Source: RFTU01 sp046094505 (GTDB lineage Bacteria; Pseudomonadota; Gammaproteobacteria; Burkholderiales; Burkholderiaceae_C). Taken from it: a DNA stretch of 36,041 nt. The stretch covers positions 1 to 36,041 of the forward strand of contig JBJTHN010000040.1 in NCBI GenBank assembly GCA_046094505.1. The letters run 5' to 3'. The number at the start of each line of letters is the position of its first letter. Position 1 is the stretch's first letter. Under the pieces are notes generated by a model. It saw nothing but the letters and a program-made list of their open reading frames with translations. It was not told the DNA's origin and searched no databases. The translations under genes were made by a program, and so were the position numbers. Positions 17,006-24,349 of this stretch are shown here, piece after piece.

Positions 17006-17836
17006 TTACCAGACCTTCCACCAGGGCTTGGCCGCCTTGCTGTTGGCCGCCGGCGCGTCGGGAAAATTCAGCGCCAAAACCCGCTTGGCATCGTCGCGCA
17101 GGTCGTGCAGCCCGAGCTGCTCATAGCTCAGCACCATGATGCGCAGGGCGTCGGCCGCGGCGGGGGCACGTTCGAACTCGCGTACGGCTTGCTGTGCACG
17201 GTTGGCTGCAGCCAGGTAGGCCCCGCGCTCAAAGTAGTAGCGGGCCACGCGCAGCTCGTAGTCGGCCAGGGCATTGGCGATGTAGTCCATGCGGATGCGC
17301 GCGTCGGCGGCATAGCGGGACTGTGGGAACTGGTCGACCAGCATCTTGAAGGCCTGGTAGGAGTCGCGCGAGGCTTGTTGGTCGCGCTCCACCACATCCT
17401 GGCGCAGCACCTGGTAAATCCAACCCAGGCTGTCGTTGAAGTTCACCAAGCCCTTCAGGTAGTAGGCGTAGTCCAGGGCAGGGCTGGAGGGGTTCAGGCG
17501 GATGAACCGGTCCAGTGCGGCCACCGCCTCCGGGCGCTCGCCAGCCTTGTAGCGGGAATAGGCCAGGTCCAAGGAGGCTTGCTGCGCCAAGAGGGTTCCG
17601 GCAGCCCGGCCTTCGAGGCGCTCCAACGCTCGAATCGCACGGTCCCAGCCGCCCGAGGCCATGTCAGCCTTGGCCTCTGCATACAATTTCTCCACGGCCA
17701 TCGCCGAGAATTCATCCTTCTCGGAGCTGGCACAAGCACCCAGCAGGGCCAAGGCCACGCTGGCAACAGCCCAAGCAACCGGTCTGCGATGCGCGGCCGC
17801 GCGATCTATGGAGGCGATCAATGGCGATGGGAGCAT
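17006..17836 (-). CDS. bamD: Outer membrane assembly lipoprotein BamD
   Basis: Essential lipoprotein of the BAM complex, which inserts beta-barrel proteins into the outer membrane. 276 aa from ATG 17836. The signal peptide ends in the lipobox LGAC with Cys35 as the lipidation site; the n-region before the hydrophobic core is long (about 18 residues) but in frame. Five TPR-like helical pairs follow, with family stretches EKLYAEAKADMASGGWDRAI, LDYAYYLKGLVNFN and PQSRYAADARIRMDYIANAL. The frame stays open to 18382, but this upstream part is antisense to rluD. A consensus TATAAT lies 35 bp upstream. No Shine-Dalgarno sequence is seen. Confidence 0.95.
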   Translation of the reverse strand: MLPSPLIASIDRAAAHRRPVAWAVASVALALLGACASSEKDEFSAMAVEKLYAEAKADMASGGWDRAIRALERLEGRAAGTLLAQQASLDLAYSRYKAGERPEAVAALDRFIRLNPSSPALDYAYYLKGLVNFNDSLGWIYQVLRQDVVERDQQASRDSYQAFKMLVDQFPQSRYAADARIRMDYIANALADYELRVARYYFERGAYLAAANRAQQAVREFERAPAAADALRIMVLSYEQLGLHDLRDDAKRVLALNFPDAPAANSKAAKPWWKVW

Positions 17837-17870
17837 GGCGCAGAGGGTGGCGGCGTGAAGTCGAAACCTG

Positions 17871-17876
17871 ATTATA
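17871..17876 (-). promoter_or_regulatory. Consensus -10 element (TATAAT) of bamD
   Basis: On the minus strand the hexamer is TATAAT, a perfect sigma-70 -10 box, 35 bp upstream of the bamD ATG. The matching -35 would fall around 17894-17899, inside the first codons of rluD, and is poor. The rluD start and the bamD start are 54 bp apart, so both promoters must be packed in or next to this stretch. Confidence 0.5.
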
Positions 17877-17890
17877 GGGACGCCCCCCTG

Positions 17891-18892
17891 ATGGACCTGG
17901 ACGCCGAGGAGGCTGCTGAGGGTCTGGGCCTGGACGGCGTAGAGGGTCCTGGGCTTCAGACCGCCCTGGTGGCTGCAGAAGTGGAGACCCGCGTGTGGTC
18001 TGTGGACGACCACGACCACGGTCTGAGGCTGGACAAGGTCTTGGTGCGCCATGCCCCCGAGTTCTCGCGTAGCCACCTGCAGAACCTGATTGAGCAGGGC
18101 TGCGTGTGGATCAACCAACAGCGGGCCTCTTCGGCGTCCGCCAAACTGCGGCTCGGTCAGTCGGTGGCCATCGAACTGCGGCCCACCGCGCAGGCACAGG
18201 CCTTCAGGCCCGAACCCATGGCCTTGGATGTTCGCTTCGAGGACTCGCACCTGCTGGTGCTCAACAAACCGGCCGGCCTGGTCGTGCACCCGGCGCCAGG
18301 GCACTGGAGCGGCACGCTGCTCAATGGTCTGCTTCAGGCCTACCCGGGCGCCGTGTCCCTGCCACGAGCGGGCATCGTGCATCGCCTGGATCGCGACACT
18401 TCTGGGGTGATGGTGGTGGCGAAAACGCGGGAGGCCATGCAGGGACTGGTCGCCGCGATCGCCGCGCGCACCGTCTCCCGCGTCTACCGCGCCATCGTTT
18501 GGGGCTCGGTGCAGCCGGACGTGCAGGAGGTGCAGGCCCCCATCGGTCGCGACCCCCGTTCACGCATCCGCATGGGGGTGGTGTCCTCGGGCAAGGAGGC
18601 CCGCACGACGGTGCGCGTGCTGCAGCGCGCACCCAGCGGCCACAGCACCGTGGAGTGCCGGCTGCACACCGGGCGCACACACCAGATCCGGGTTCACATG
18701 GCCCATCTGGGACACCCCTTGGTCGGGGACAGCCTCTATGGCGGCGCTCCTGCCTTTGGCCTGGCGCGTCAGGCCTTGCACGCTCACCAACTGGCCTTTG
18801 AGCACCCCTGTACCCGTCAGCCGCTGTCGGTGGACGTGCCGCTACCGCCTGATCTGGCCGCGGCCTGGAAGGCTGTCAACACACTCGGATAG
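17891..18892 (+). CDS. rluD: 23S rRNA pseudouridine synthase RluD family
   Basis: Makes pseudouridines in helix 69 of 23S rRNA (U1911, U1915 and U1917 in E. coli). 333 aa from ATG 17891. An S4 RNA-binding domain at about 44-105 (RLDKVLVRHAPEFSRSHLQ, then GCVWINQQ) is followed by the synthase domain with LLVLNKPAGLVVHP and the catalytic motif GIVHRLDRDTSG; Asp167 is the nucleophile. The C-terminal signature GRTHQIRVHMAHLGHPLVGD is complete. An in-frame GTG at 17855 would add 12 residues and collide with the bamD promoter region. The long upstream open frame to 17105 is antisense to bamD. Divergent bamD-rluD is the common arrangement in proteobacteria. Confidence 0.93.
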   Translation: MDLDAEEAAEGLGLDGVEGPGLQTALVAAEVETRVWSVDDHDHGLRLDKVLVRHAPEFSRSHLQNLIEQGCVWINQQRASSASAKLRLGQSVAIELRPTAQAQAFRPEPMALDVRFEDSHLLVLNKPAGLVVHPAPGHWSGTLLNGLLQAYPGAVSLPRAGIVHRLDRDTSGVMVVAKTREAMQGLVAAIAARTVSRVYRAIVWGSVQPDVQEVQAPIGRDPRSRIRMGVVSSGKEARTTVRVLQRAPSGHSTVECRLHTGRTHQIRVHMAHLGHPLVGDSLYGGAPAFGLARQALHAHQLAFEHPCTRQPLSVDVPLPPDLAAAWKAVNTLG

Positions 18893-18895
18893 AAT
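18890..18895 (+). promoter_or_regulatory. Possible -10 element (TAGAAT) for scpB-rluB
   Basis: TAGAAT overlaps the rluD stop codon, 219 bp before scpB. There is no good -35 at the usual distance. It is the only -10-like element I noticed in the gap, which makes a long leader for scpB possible. Confidence 0.25.
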
Positions 18896-19113
18896 GCGGT
18901 AAAACTCAGGGCGGCCCACGCAGGGCGGCCCGGCACCCAAAGCGGTCGTGCGGAACCCACCGTGCGGCAAGCAGGCCGGTTCGGCGCCAGGAGCGCCCAC
19001 CGCACCTCTCAGGTGGTCAGGGCCCCGTTGGCCCCAGCCCCTCCGTTGTCCGAGGCAGCCATGCCCGGCCATTTCCTGATGAACACCGTCCGCCATGCCG
19101 GCGGGCCCCCGAC
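18893..19113 (+). other. 221-bp gap rluD-scpB with an 11-bp direct repeat
   Basis: No gene is supported here. CAGGGCGGCCC occurs twice (18907-18917 and 18921-18931), separated by ACG. Each copy holds the dyad GGGC-G-GCCC. The rest is GC-rich, with short palindromic pieces but no tract of T that would mark a terminator. Possible roles are a leader of the scpB-rluB transcript or neutral spacer. Confidence 0.4.
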
Positions 19114-19761
19114 ATGGACACCATCGAAGCCAAACGGGTACTGGAGACGGCGTTGTTGTGCGCCCGGCAGCCCATGGCCTTGCGTGAAATCAAGGCCCTG
19201 TTTGAAGACCAACTCGAAACACCCCAGTTGCAGGACTTGTTGCGGTCCCTGCAGGATGACTGGGCCGACCGCGGCATTGAGCTGGTGGAACTGGCCAGTG
19301 GGTGGCGGTTTCAGAGCCGAGCCGACCTGCGCCATTTCTTGGACCGGCTGAACCCGGAGAAGCCGCCCCGTTACTCCCGCGCCGTGATGGAAACACTGGC
19401 CATCATCGCCTACCGACAGCCGGTCACACGTGGAGACATCGAGGACATCCGAGGCGTCACCGTGGCCACACCCATCGTCAAGCAGCTCGAAGACCGTGGC
19501 TGGATCGAGGTGATTGGACACCGGGAGGCGCCCGGTCGACCGGCGCTGTACGCCACGACCCGTCAGTTTCTGGATGACCTTGGCCTGGCTGGCCTTCAGG
19601 ACCTGCCCATGCTTGATGGCGGCGCCACAGCCACTGCGGACCTGCCGGCACCGCAGGAAGACCTGCTCAGTGGTTCCGAGCAGGGGCTGCTTCCCCTCAC
19701 ACCCCCTGAGGCCGATGTGTTGGCCCAACCGCCTGAGTCACAGGACAGTCCACAACCATGA
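19114..19761 (+). CDS. scpB: Segregation and condensation protein B
   Basis: Winged-helix partner of ScpA in the SMC condensin complex that compacts and separates chromosomes. 215 aa. It begins MDTIEAKRVLETALLCARQP. Two winged-helix domains are visible, the second with the family block YSRAVMETLAIIAYRQPVTR and 'DIRGVTVATPIVKQLEDRGW', then 'GRPALYATTRQFLDDLGL'. The last ~45 residues are acidic and disordered-looking. It overlaps rluB by 4 bp (ATGA at 19758-19761), so translation is coupled. scpA is not in the window, which is not unusual in this group. Confidence 0.93.
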   Translation: MDTIEAKRVLETALLCARQPMALREIKALFEDQLETPQLQDLLRSLQDDWADRGIELVELASGWRFQSRADLRHFLDRLNPEKPPRYSRAVMETLAIIAYRQPVTRGDIEDIRGVTVATPIVKQLEDRGWIEVIGHREAPGRPALYATTRQFLDDLGLAGLQDLPMLDGGATATADLPAPQEDLLSGSEQGLLPLTPPEADVLAQPPESQDSPQP

Positions 19762-21884
19762 ACGATCTGCCCGACGAAAACCCCAACCGTGCCGGTTCAG
19801 AATCCGGTGACGGCAGCCAAGCCACCGCTGCAGAGCCGGGCCCATCGGACGCGCAGCCCGGTGAGGGCGGCAGTGGCGGCAACAAGAACCGGCGCCGCCG
19901 CCGCAGCCGGCACAAGCGGGGTGCTGGCAGCGAAGCCCTGGAGTTGGGCGCTGGGGGCTCGGCTGATGGCGGTGGGCAAGTTGCCCCACGTGCCACGCCA
20001 TCACAGCATGCAGCGCCACCCCTAGACCCTGTGGTGCGAGAGGGGGCTACAGCGCTGTTCAGTGAGGTCGTTTCCGGTGCCTACGATGCCCTGGAGCCGC
20101 TGCTGGACGCAGAGCCTCAGCGGTCCCCGGATGGGCCGGGTCAAGCGGATGAGACCCAAGCGCAGGAGGCCACTGCGGCCCCATCACGGCCAGGCCCCGC
20201 TCATGCCCTCGAACCTTCAATCGATGAGCCGGAAGGTGACGTGCGAGCCGGCACCGGCGCCGAGGTGGGCGAAGAAGGGGATGACGCCGATGACGCCGAG
20301 CTGGCCCATCGCCGGGTGCTCGCACCGGATCCGGATGCACCCAAGCTGCACAAGGTGTTGGCGCAGTCTGGCTTAGGGTCGCGCCGCGACCTTGAGGCCA
20401 TGATCGAGACGGGTCGCGTCACCGTCAACGGTGAAGTGGCGCATACGGGGCAACGCATCAGCCACGGCGACCGTGTGCAGATCGACGGCAAGCCAGTGCG
20501 CATACGGCTGCGCCAAGGGCGCCCCCGCGTCTTGGCCTATCACAAGCCCGTGGGCGAGGTCGTCACCCACGATGACCCGCAGCAGCGCCCCACGGTGTTC
20601 CGGCGCCTGCCTCGACTGGTCCAGGGCAAGTGGCAGTCGGTGGGCCGTTTGGACCTGAACACCGAAGGCTTGTTGCTGTTCACGAACTCGGGCGAATTGG
20701 CCAATCAGCTGATGCATCCGCGCTTTGGCGTGGAGCGCGAGTACGCCGTCCGGGTCTTGGGGCGTCTGGCCGACGAGGCCCGCGAGCGCCTGCTCCAGGG
20801 CGTCGAGATTGAAGGCCACACGGCAGCCTTCCTGAGCATCGAAGACGGTGGTGGGGAGGGCGTCAACCATTGGTACCGAGTGGTGCTCAATGAAGGGCGC
20901 AACCGTGAAGTGCGGCGCCTGTTCGATGCGGTGGGCCTGACGGTCAGCCGCCTGATCCGCATTCGTTACGGCTGCGTGGTGCTGCCGCGCGGCCTCAAGC
21001 GCGGTGCCTGGGTGGATTTGGACGAACGAGACGTGATGCAGCTGCAGCAGCTCACCGGCACACGCAACCGCCAGCCCGAAGGCGGCCGTGGTGCTGCCCG
21101 TGGCCGAAAGGGCCGCGATGGCGCGCAGCCGCCCACGGGCAGAGACCGTGGGCCCGAGCGGCGAGCCGAGGCTGCGCCCAAACGCGAGCGCCGTGAGTGG
21201 GGTGAGGACGGCCCGATTCCCAACCCTTTGCAGCAGACCTTCGACAAGCGCGCCTTCAAGGAGCAGCAAAGCCGGCCCAAGCGCGAGTACGGCGACGACG
21301 GTCCGATTCCCAACCCCTTGCAGCAGACCTTCGATCAGCGTGCCCTGAAAGAGGCGCAGCGCAAGCCTAAGCGCGAGTACGGCGAGGATGGCCCGATTCC
21401 CAACCCCTTGCAGCAGACCTACGACAAGCGCGCGCTCCAAGAGGCGCGCCGTGGTGCTGGCAACCGGGACTACGGCGACGATGTGGCCGAGGATTTCGCG
21501 GATGACGACGGTCCGATTCCCAGTCCGCTGCAGCAAACCTTTGACAAACGATTTGTGGGCAAGGGTGGCGGCGCGGGTGGTGCGGGTGCTGGGGGCCGCG
21601 CAGGGCGTGGCCGTTCTGGCGGCACCGGCCGTGGGCATGCCAGTGGCCCGGACGGTTCAGGCCCTGCCAAGCCCGGTGGTCGCGGCAAGGGCCCCGCTGC
21701 GGGCGGCCCCGGCGCGGGCCGCGGCGGCCGTTCTGGCGGCAAGGCGGACGGCAAGGGGGGTAGTAAGGGCGGGTCCGGCAAGGCACCCGCGCAGCCCGAT
21801 CCGATGCGAACCGCGGTGGGCTATATCGGTGCGGACGCCAACCTCGGCCGGGGAAAGTCCGGCCGCGGCCGGCGTGGACGCTGA
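19758..21884 (+). CDS. rluB: 23S rRNA pseudouridine synthase RluB with long N- and C-terminal extensions
   Basis: Makes pseudouridine 2605 (E. coli numbering) in 23S rRNA. At 708 aa it is far longer than the ~290 aa of E. coli RluB. The core is ordinary: an S4 domain at about 195-245 (PKLHKVLAQSGLGSRRDLEA) and a synthase domain at about 255-425 with GRLDLNTEGLLLFTNSGEL, where Asp299 is the nucleophile, and 'LNEGRNREVRRLFDAVGL'. Before the core is ~190 aa of Gly/Ala/Asp/Glu-rich sequence with a basic patch KNRRRRRSRHK. After it comes ~275 aa: four copies of a ~30-residue repeat (479-599), then a Gly/Ala/Arg/Lys-rich end. Such tails bind RNA in other proteins and occur in burkholderial RluB, but this one is long. 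Confidence 0.93.
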   Translation: MNDLPDENPNRAGSESGDGSQATAAEPGPSDAQPGEGGSGGNKNRRRRRSRHKRGAGSEALELGAGGSADGGGQVAPRATPSQHAAPPLDPVVREGATALFSEVVSGAYDALEPLLDAEPQRSPDGPGQADETQAQEATAAPSRPGPAHALEPSIDEPEGDVRAGTGAEVGEEGDDADDAELAHRRVLAPDPDAPKLHKVLAQSGLGSRRDLEAMIETGRVTVNGEVAHTGQRISHGDRVQIDGKPVRIRLRQGRPRVLAYHKPVGEVVTHDDPQQRPTVFRRLPRLVQGKWQSVGRLDLNTEGLLLFTNSGELANQLMHPRFGVEREYAVRVLGRLADEARERLLQGVEIEGHTAAFLSIEDGGGEGVNHWYRVVLNEGRNREVRRLFDAVGLTVSRLIRIRYGCVVLPRGLKRGAWVDLDERDVMQLQQLTGTRNRQPEGGRGAARGRKGRDGAQPPTGRDRGPERRAEAAPKRERREWGEDGPIPNPLQQTFDKRAFKEQQSRPKREYGDDGPIPNPLQQTFDQRALKEAQRKPKREYGEDGPIPNPLQQTYDKRALQEARRGAGNRDYGDDVAEDFADDDGPIPSPLQQTFDKRFVGKGGGAGGAGAGGRAGRGRSGGTGRGHASGPDGSGPAKPGGRGKGPAAGGPGAGRGGRSGGKADGKGGSKGGSGKAPAQPDPMRTAVGYIGADANLGRGKSGRGRRGR
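21192..21554 (+). repeat. Four ~90-bp coding repeats in the rluB tail
   Basis: Units begin at 21192, 21282, 21372 and 21465. The first three are exactly 90 bp apart. Each encodes an R-(E/D)-(Y/W)-G-(D/E)-D start and a GPIPNPLQQTFDKRA-like core, then a basic linker with KEAQRKPK-like sequence. The fourth unit has about nine extra acidic residues (VAEDFADDD) inserted before GPIPSPLQQTFDKRF. Confidence 0.9.
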
Positions 21885-21931
21885 TGAACTAAAATTCGAA
21901 ACTTTGCTTAATTCCTACCCGGAGAAGAAAA

Positions 21932-22357
21932 ATGGCGATCGAACGCACCCTGTCCATCATCAAGCCCGATGCAGTGGCCAAGAACGTGATTGGGCAGATC
22001 TACGCCCGTTTTGAGGGCGCTGGTCTGAAGGTCGTGGCCGCCAAGATGGCCCACCTGTCGCGCGGCGAAGCCGAGCAGTTCTACGCGGTTCACAAGGCAC
22101 GCCCCTTCTTCAAGGACCTGGTGGACTTCATGGTTTCCGGCCCGGTGATGATCCAGGTGCTGGAAGGCGAAAGCGCCATTGCCAAGAACCGCGAGTTGAT
22201 GGGCGCCACCGACCCCAAGAAGGCTGAGAAAGGCACTATCCGCGCCGACTTCGCCGGCAGCATCGACGCCAACGCCGTTCACGGTTCGGATGCACCGGAA
22301 ACCGCAGCGGTGGAGGTGGCGTTCTTCTTCCCCGGTATGAACATTTACAGCCGCTGA
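21932..22357 (+). CDS. ndk: Nucleoside diphosphate kinase
   Basis: Balances nucleoside triphosphate pools by a ping-pong transfer of the gamma-phosphate through a histidine. 141 aa, standard length. It begins MAIERTLSIIKPDAV. The catalytic histidine is His117 in the signature NAVHGSDAPETA. Other conserved parts (FYAVHKARPFF, MGATDPKKAEKGTIR) are intact. The ribosome site is GGAGAAG. An AT-rich stretch with TAAAAT at 21890-21895 stands out from the GC-rich surroundings and may be its promoter. It starts the long conserved block that runs on to hisZ. Confidence 0.97.
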   Translation: MAIERTLSIIKPDAVAKNVIGQIYARFEGAGLKVVAAKMAHLSRGEAEQFYAVHKARPFFKDLVDFMVSGPVMIQVLEGESAIAKNRELMGATDPKKAEKGTIRADFAGSIDANAVHGSDAPETAAVEVAFFFPGMNIYSR

Positions 22358-22363
22358 GCCCCA

Positions 22364-22381
22364 CGCCGGCGGCCGCCGGCG
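22364..22381. other. Perfect 18-bp palindrome between ndk and rlmN
   Basis: CGCCGGCGGCCGCCGGCG is a perfect inverted repeat, in the 46 bp between the ndk stop and the rlmN ATG. As RNA it could form a 7-bp all-GC stem with a 4-nt loop. No T-run follows, so it is not a classical terminator. It could stabilise the ndk mRNA end or dampen read-through into rlmN. Confidence 0.5.
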
Positions 22382-22403
22382 CTTGAGTTTCGGCTCACCT
22401 CCC

Positions 22404-23528
22404 ATGATCAACCTGCTCGACTTCGACCGTGATGGGCTGACCCGCTGGTGTGTTGAGCAGGGGGAAAAGCCCTTTCGGGCCACCCAGTTGTTTCGCTGGA
22501 TCCACCAGCGTGGTGTGGCCGATGTGGACCAGATGACCGACCTGGCCAAGCCCTGGCGCCAAAAGCTGCAGGGCTTGGCTTCGGTGGTGCCTTTGCAGGC
22601 CATCAGCGAACAGGTTTCGCGGGATGGCACCGTCAAGTGGCTCTTTGATGTCGGCGCTGGCAACGCGGTGGAGACCGTGTTCATCCCGGAAGACGACCGG
22701 GGTACCTTGTGCGTATCTTCTCAGGCCGGATGTGCAGTGGCCTGCCGTTTCTGCTCCACGGGCCACCAGGGCTTCAGCCGAAACCTGAGCACCGGTGAAA
22801 TCCTGGCCCAACTCTGGCATGCCGAGCACCACCTTCGCCGTCGCTTGGGTTTGTCCGAGGGCGAACGCGCCGTCACCAATGTGGTGATGATGGGCATGGG
22901 AGAGCCGCTGCAAAACTACAGCGCCTTGGTGCCGGCCCTCAAAGCCATGCTGGACGACCACGGCTACGGCTTGTCTCGACGGCGGGTGACCGTCAGCACC
23001 TCCGGTGTGGTGCCGATGATCGAGCGCTTGATGAACGACTGTCCGGTGGCGCTGGCGGTGAGCCTGCATGCGCCCGACGACGCCCTGCGCGAGCACTTGG
23101 TACCGCTGAACCGCAAGTACCCCTTGGCCGAGCTGATGGCGGCTTGCCGGGCCTATTTGGCCGCTGCGCCCCGTGACTTCATCACCTTCGAGTACTGTAT
23201 GCTTGACGGGGTCAATGACCATCCTGAACACGCGCGGGCGCTGTTGGACCTGGTCCGGGGCAGCCAGGTCCCTTGCAAGTTCAACCTGATCCCCTTCAAC
23301 CCCTTCCCGGCATCCGGTCTGAAGCGTTCCCCCCGTGAGCGGGTGGTGGCCTTTGCGGAAGTGCTTCAGAATGGGGGCATCGTGACCACCATACGCAAAA
23401 CCCGCGGTGACGACATCGAAGCCGCCTGCGGTCAATTGGCCGGTGAGGTGCAGGACCGCACGCGCGTGCAGATCCGCCTGGCCGACCGCCGTTTGATGCC
23501 CCCTCCGGTGCCTGCGCAGACGCCATGA
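22404..23528 (+). CDS. rlmN: Dual-specificity RNA methyltransferase RlmN
   Basis: Radical-SAM enzyme that methylates C2 of A2503 in 23S rRNA and A37 of some tRNAs. 374 aa. The 4Fe-4S motif is GCAVACRFCSTG (Cys110, Cys114, Cys117). The following blocks are RlmN-typical: NVVMMGMGEPLQNY, VTVSTSGVVPMIERL and ALAVSLHAPDD. The methyl-carrying cysteine is probably the one in 'DDIEAACGQLAGEV' near the C-terminus. ATG 22404 (MINLLDFDRDGL) matches relatives; an in-frame TTG at 22383 lies next to the palindrome and is less likely. The last codons overlap pilW by 4 bp. Confidence 0.95.
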   Translation: MINLLDFDRDGLTRWCVEQGEKPFRATQLFRWIHQRGVADVDQMTDLAKPWRQKLQGLASVVPLQAISEQVSRDGTVKWLFDVGAGNAVETVFIPEDDRGTLCVSSQAGCAVACRFCSTGHQGFSRNLSTGEILAQLWHAEHHLRRRLGLSEGERAVTNVVMMGMGEPLQNYSALVPALKAMLDDHGYGLSRRRVTVSTSGVVPMIERLMNDCPVALAVSLHAPDDALREHLVPLNRKYPLAELMAACRAYLAAAPRDFITFEYCMLDGVNDHPEHARALLDLVRGSQVPCKFNLIPFNPFPASGLKRSPRERVVAFAEVLQNGGIVTTIRKTRGDDIEAACGQLAGEVQDRTRVQIRLADRRLMPPPVPAQTP

Positions 23529-24349
23529 TCTTCACGCCGAGCGGTCGCCGCTGGTTCAGGGCATCTGCATCGGTGCTCGCTTGGGTGATGGCCGGGTTTA
23601 CGGCTGTGCCGGTTGCGGCCTCTGGGCCCACGGGCCTTTCCGCCGATATCCGCACGGCTTCCGACCAAGGCCAGGCCGAGCGTCGCGCCTGGGTGCGTCT
23701 GGAATTGGCATCGGCTTACTTCGCTCGGGGCCAGGTCACTACCGCCTTGGATGAAGTCAAGCAGGCCCTGGCCCTGTACCCCCAGCTGGCCGAAGGATTG
23801 AACCTTCGGGCGCTCATTTACGCCAGCCTGGGCCAGGACGACCGCGCACAAGACAGCTTCGACCGCGCCCTGGCCCTGGCGCCGCAGGACGGCTCCATTT
23901 GGCACAACCAGGGGTGGTTCTGGTGCCAGCGCGCCCTGTATGGGCCGGCCCAGGAGGCCTTCGGCAAGGCCCTGGCACAGGCGCTGTACACCGGGCAGGC
24001 CAAGACGCGGCTCGCCCAAGGGGTTTGCTTGGCGCAGGCCGGGCGTGAAGAGCAGGCCATTGACGTGTTGCGCGGCGCCTTCGCCTCCGACCCAGGCCAG
24101 CCGGCCTTGGCGGTCAACCTGGCCCATTTGCTGGCCCGCCGAGGCCAATTCGAAGAGGCGGCCGCCTACATCCGACATGTGAACCGGGAGCCGGCCTGGC
24201 TGAGCGCCCAAACCCTGTGGTTGGGCGCACGCGTGGAGCATGGCCTGGGTGATGACCGCGCCGCCCAAGCGCTGCTCCAGCGGCTGCGCCAGCAGTTCCC
24301 ACAAGCACCGCAGGCCTGGGCCGCCGAGCGTCGAGCGTTCGATGAGTGA
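23525..24349 (+). CDS. pilW: Type IV pilus biogenesis/stability protein PilW-like TPR protein
   Basis: A TPR protein of 274 aa, in the place of pilW (pilF) in the rlmN-pilW-rodZ cluster. PilW/PilF is an outer-membrane lipoprotein needed to assemble the PilQ secretin. TPR units are visible: ARGQVTTALDEVKQALALYP, LGQDDRAQDSFDRALALAPQ, GREEQAIDVLRGAFASDPGQ and RGQFEEAAAYIRHV. The N-terminus (RASASVLAWVMAGFTAVPVAASG) is a signal peptide, but there is no cysteine at a lipobox position, unlike the L-A-G-C of relatives. It would then be cut by signal peptidase I and be periplasmic. It overlaps rodZ by 8 bp. Confidence 0.82.
   Translation: MIFTPSGRRWFRASASVLAWVMAGFTAVPVAASGPTGLSADIRTASDQGQAERRAWVRLELASAYFARGQVTTALDEVKQALALYPQLAEGLNLRALIYASLGQDDRAQDSFDRALALAPQDGSIWHNQGWFWCQRALYGPAQEAFGKALAQALYTGQAKTRLAQGVCLAQAGREEQAIDVLRGAFASDPGQPALAVNLAHLLARRGQFEEAAAYIRHVNREPAWLSAQTLWLGARVEHGLGDDRAAQALLQRLRQQFPQAPQAWAAERRAFDE

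Noticed and set aside
17105..17890. N-terminal extension of rluD from 17105
   Set aside because: Antisense to bamD and without likeness to RluD; the S4 domain begins only after 17891.
17837..18382. N-terminal extension of bamD up to 18382
   Set aside because: It would place a lipoprotein signal peptide in mid-protein and is fully antisense to rluD; the start at 17836 gives a proper lipobox.
20373..21638. Minus-strand open frame of 421 codons opposite rluB
   Set aside because: It contains repeats only because the sense strand does (antisense of the GPIPNPLQQ units); the sense frame has a full catalytic domain.
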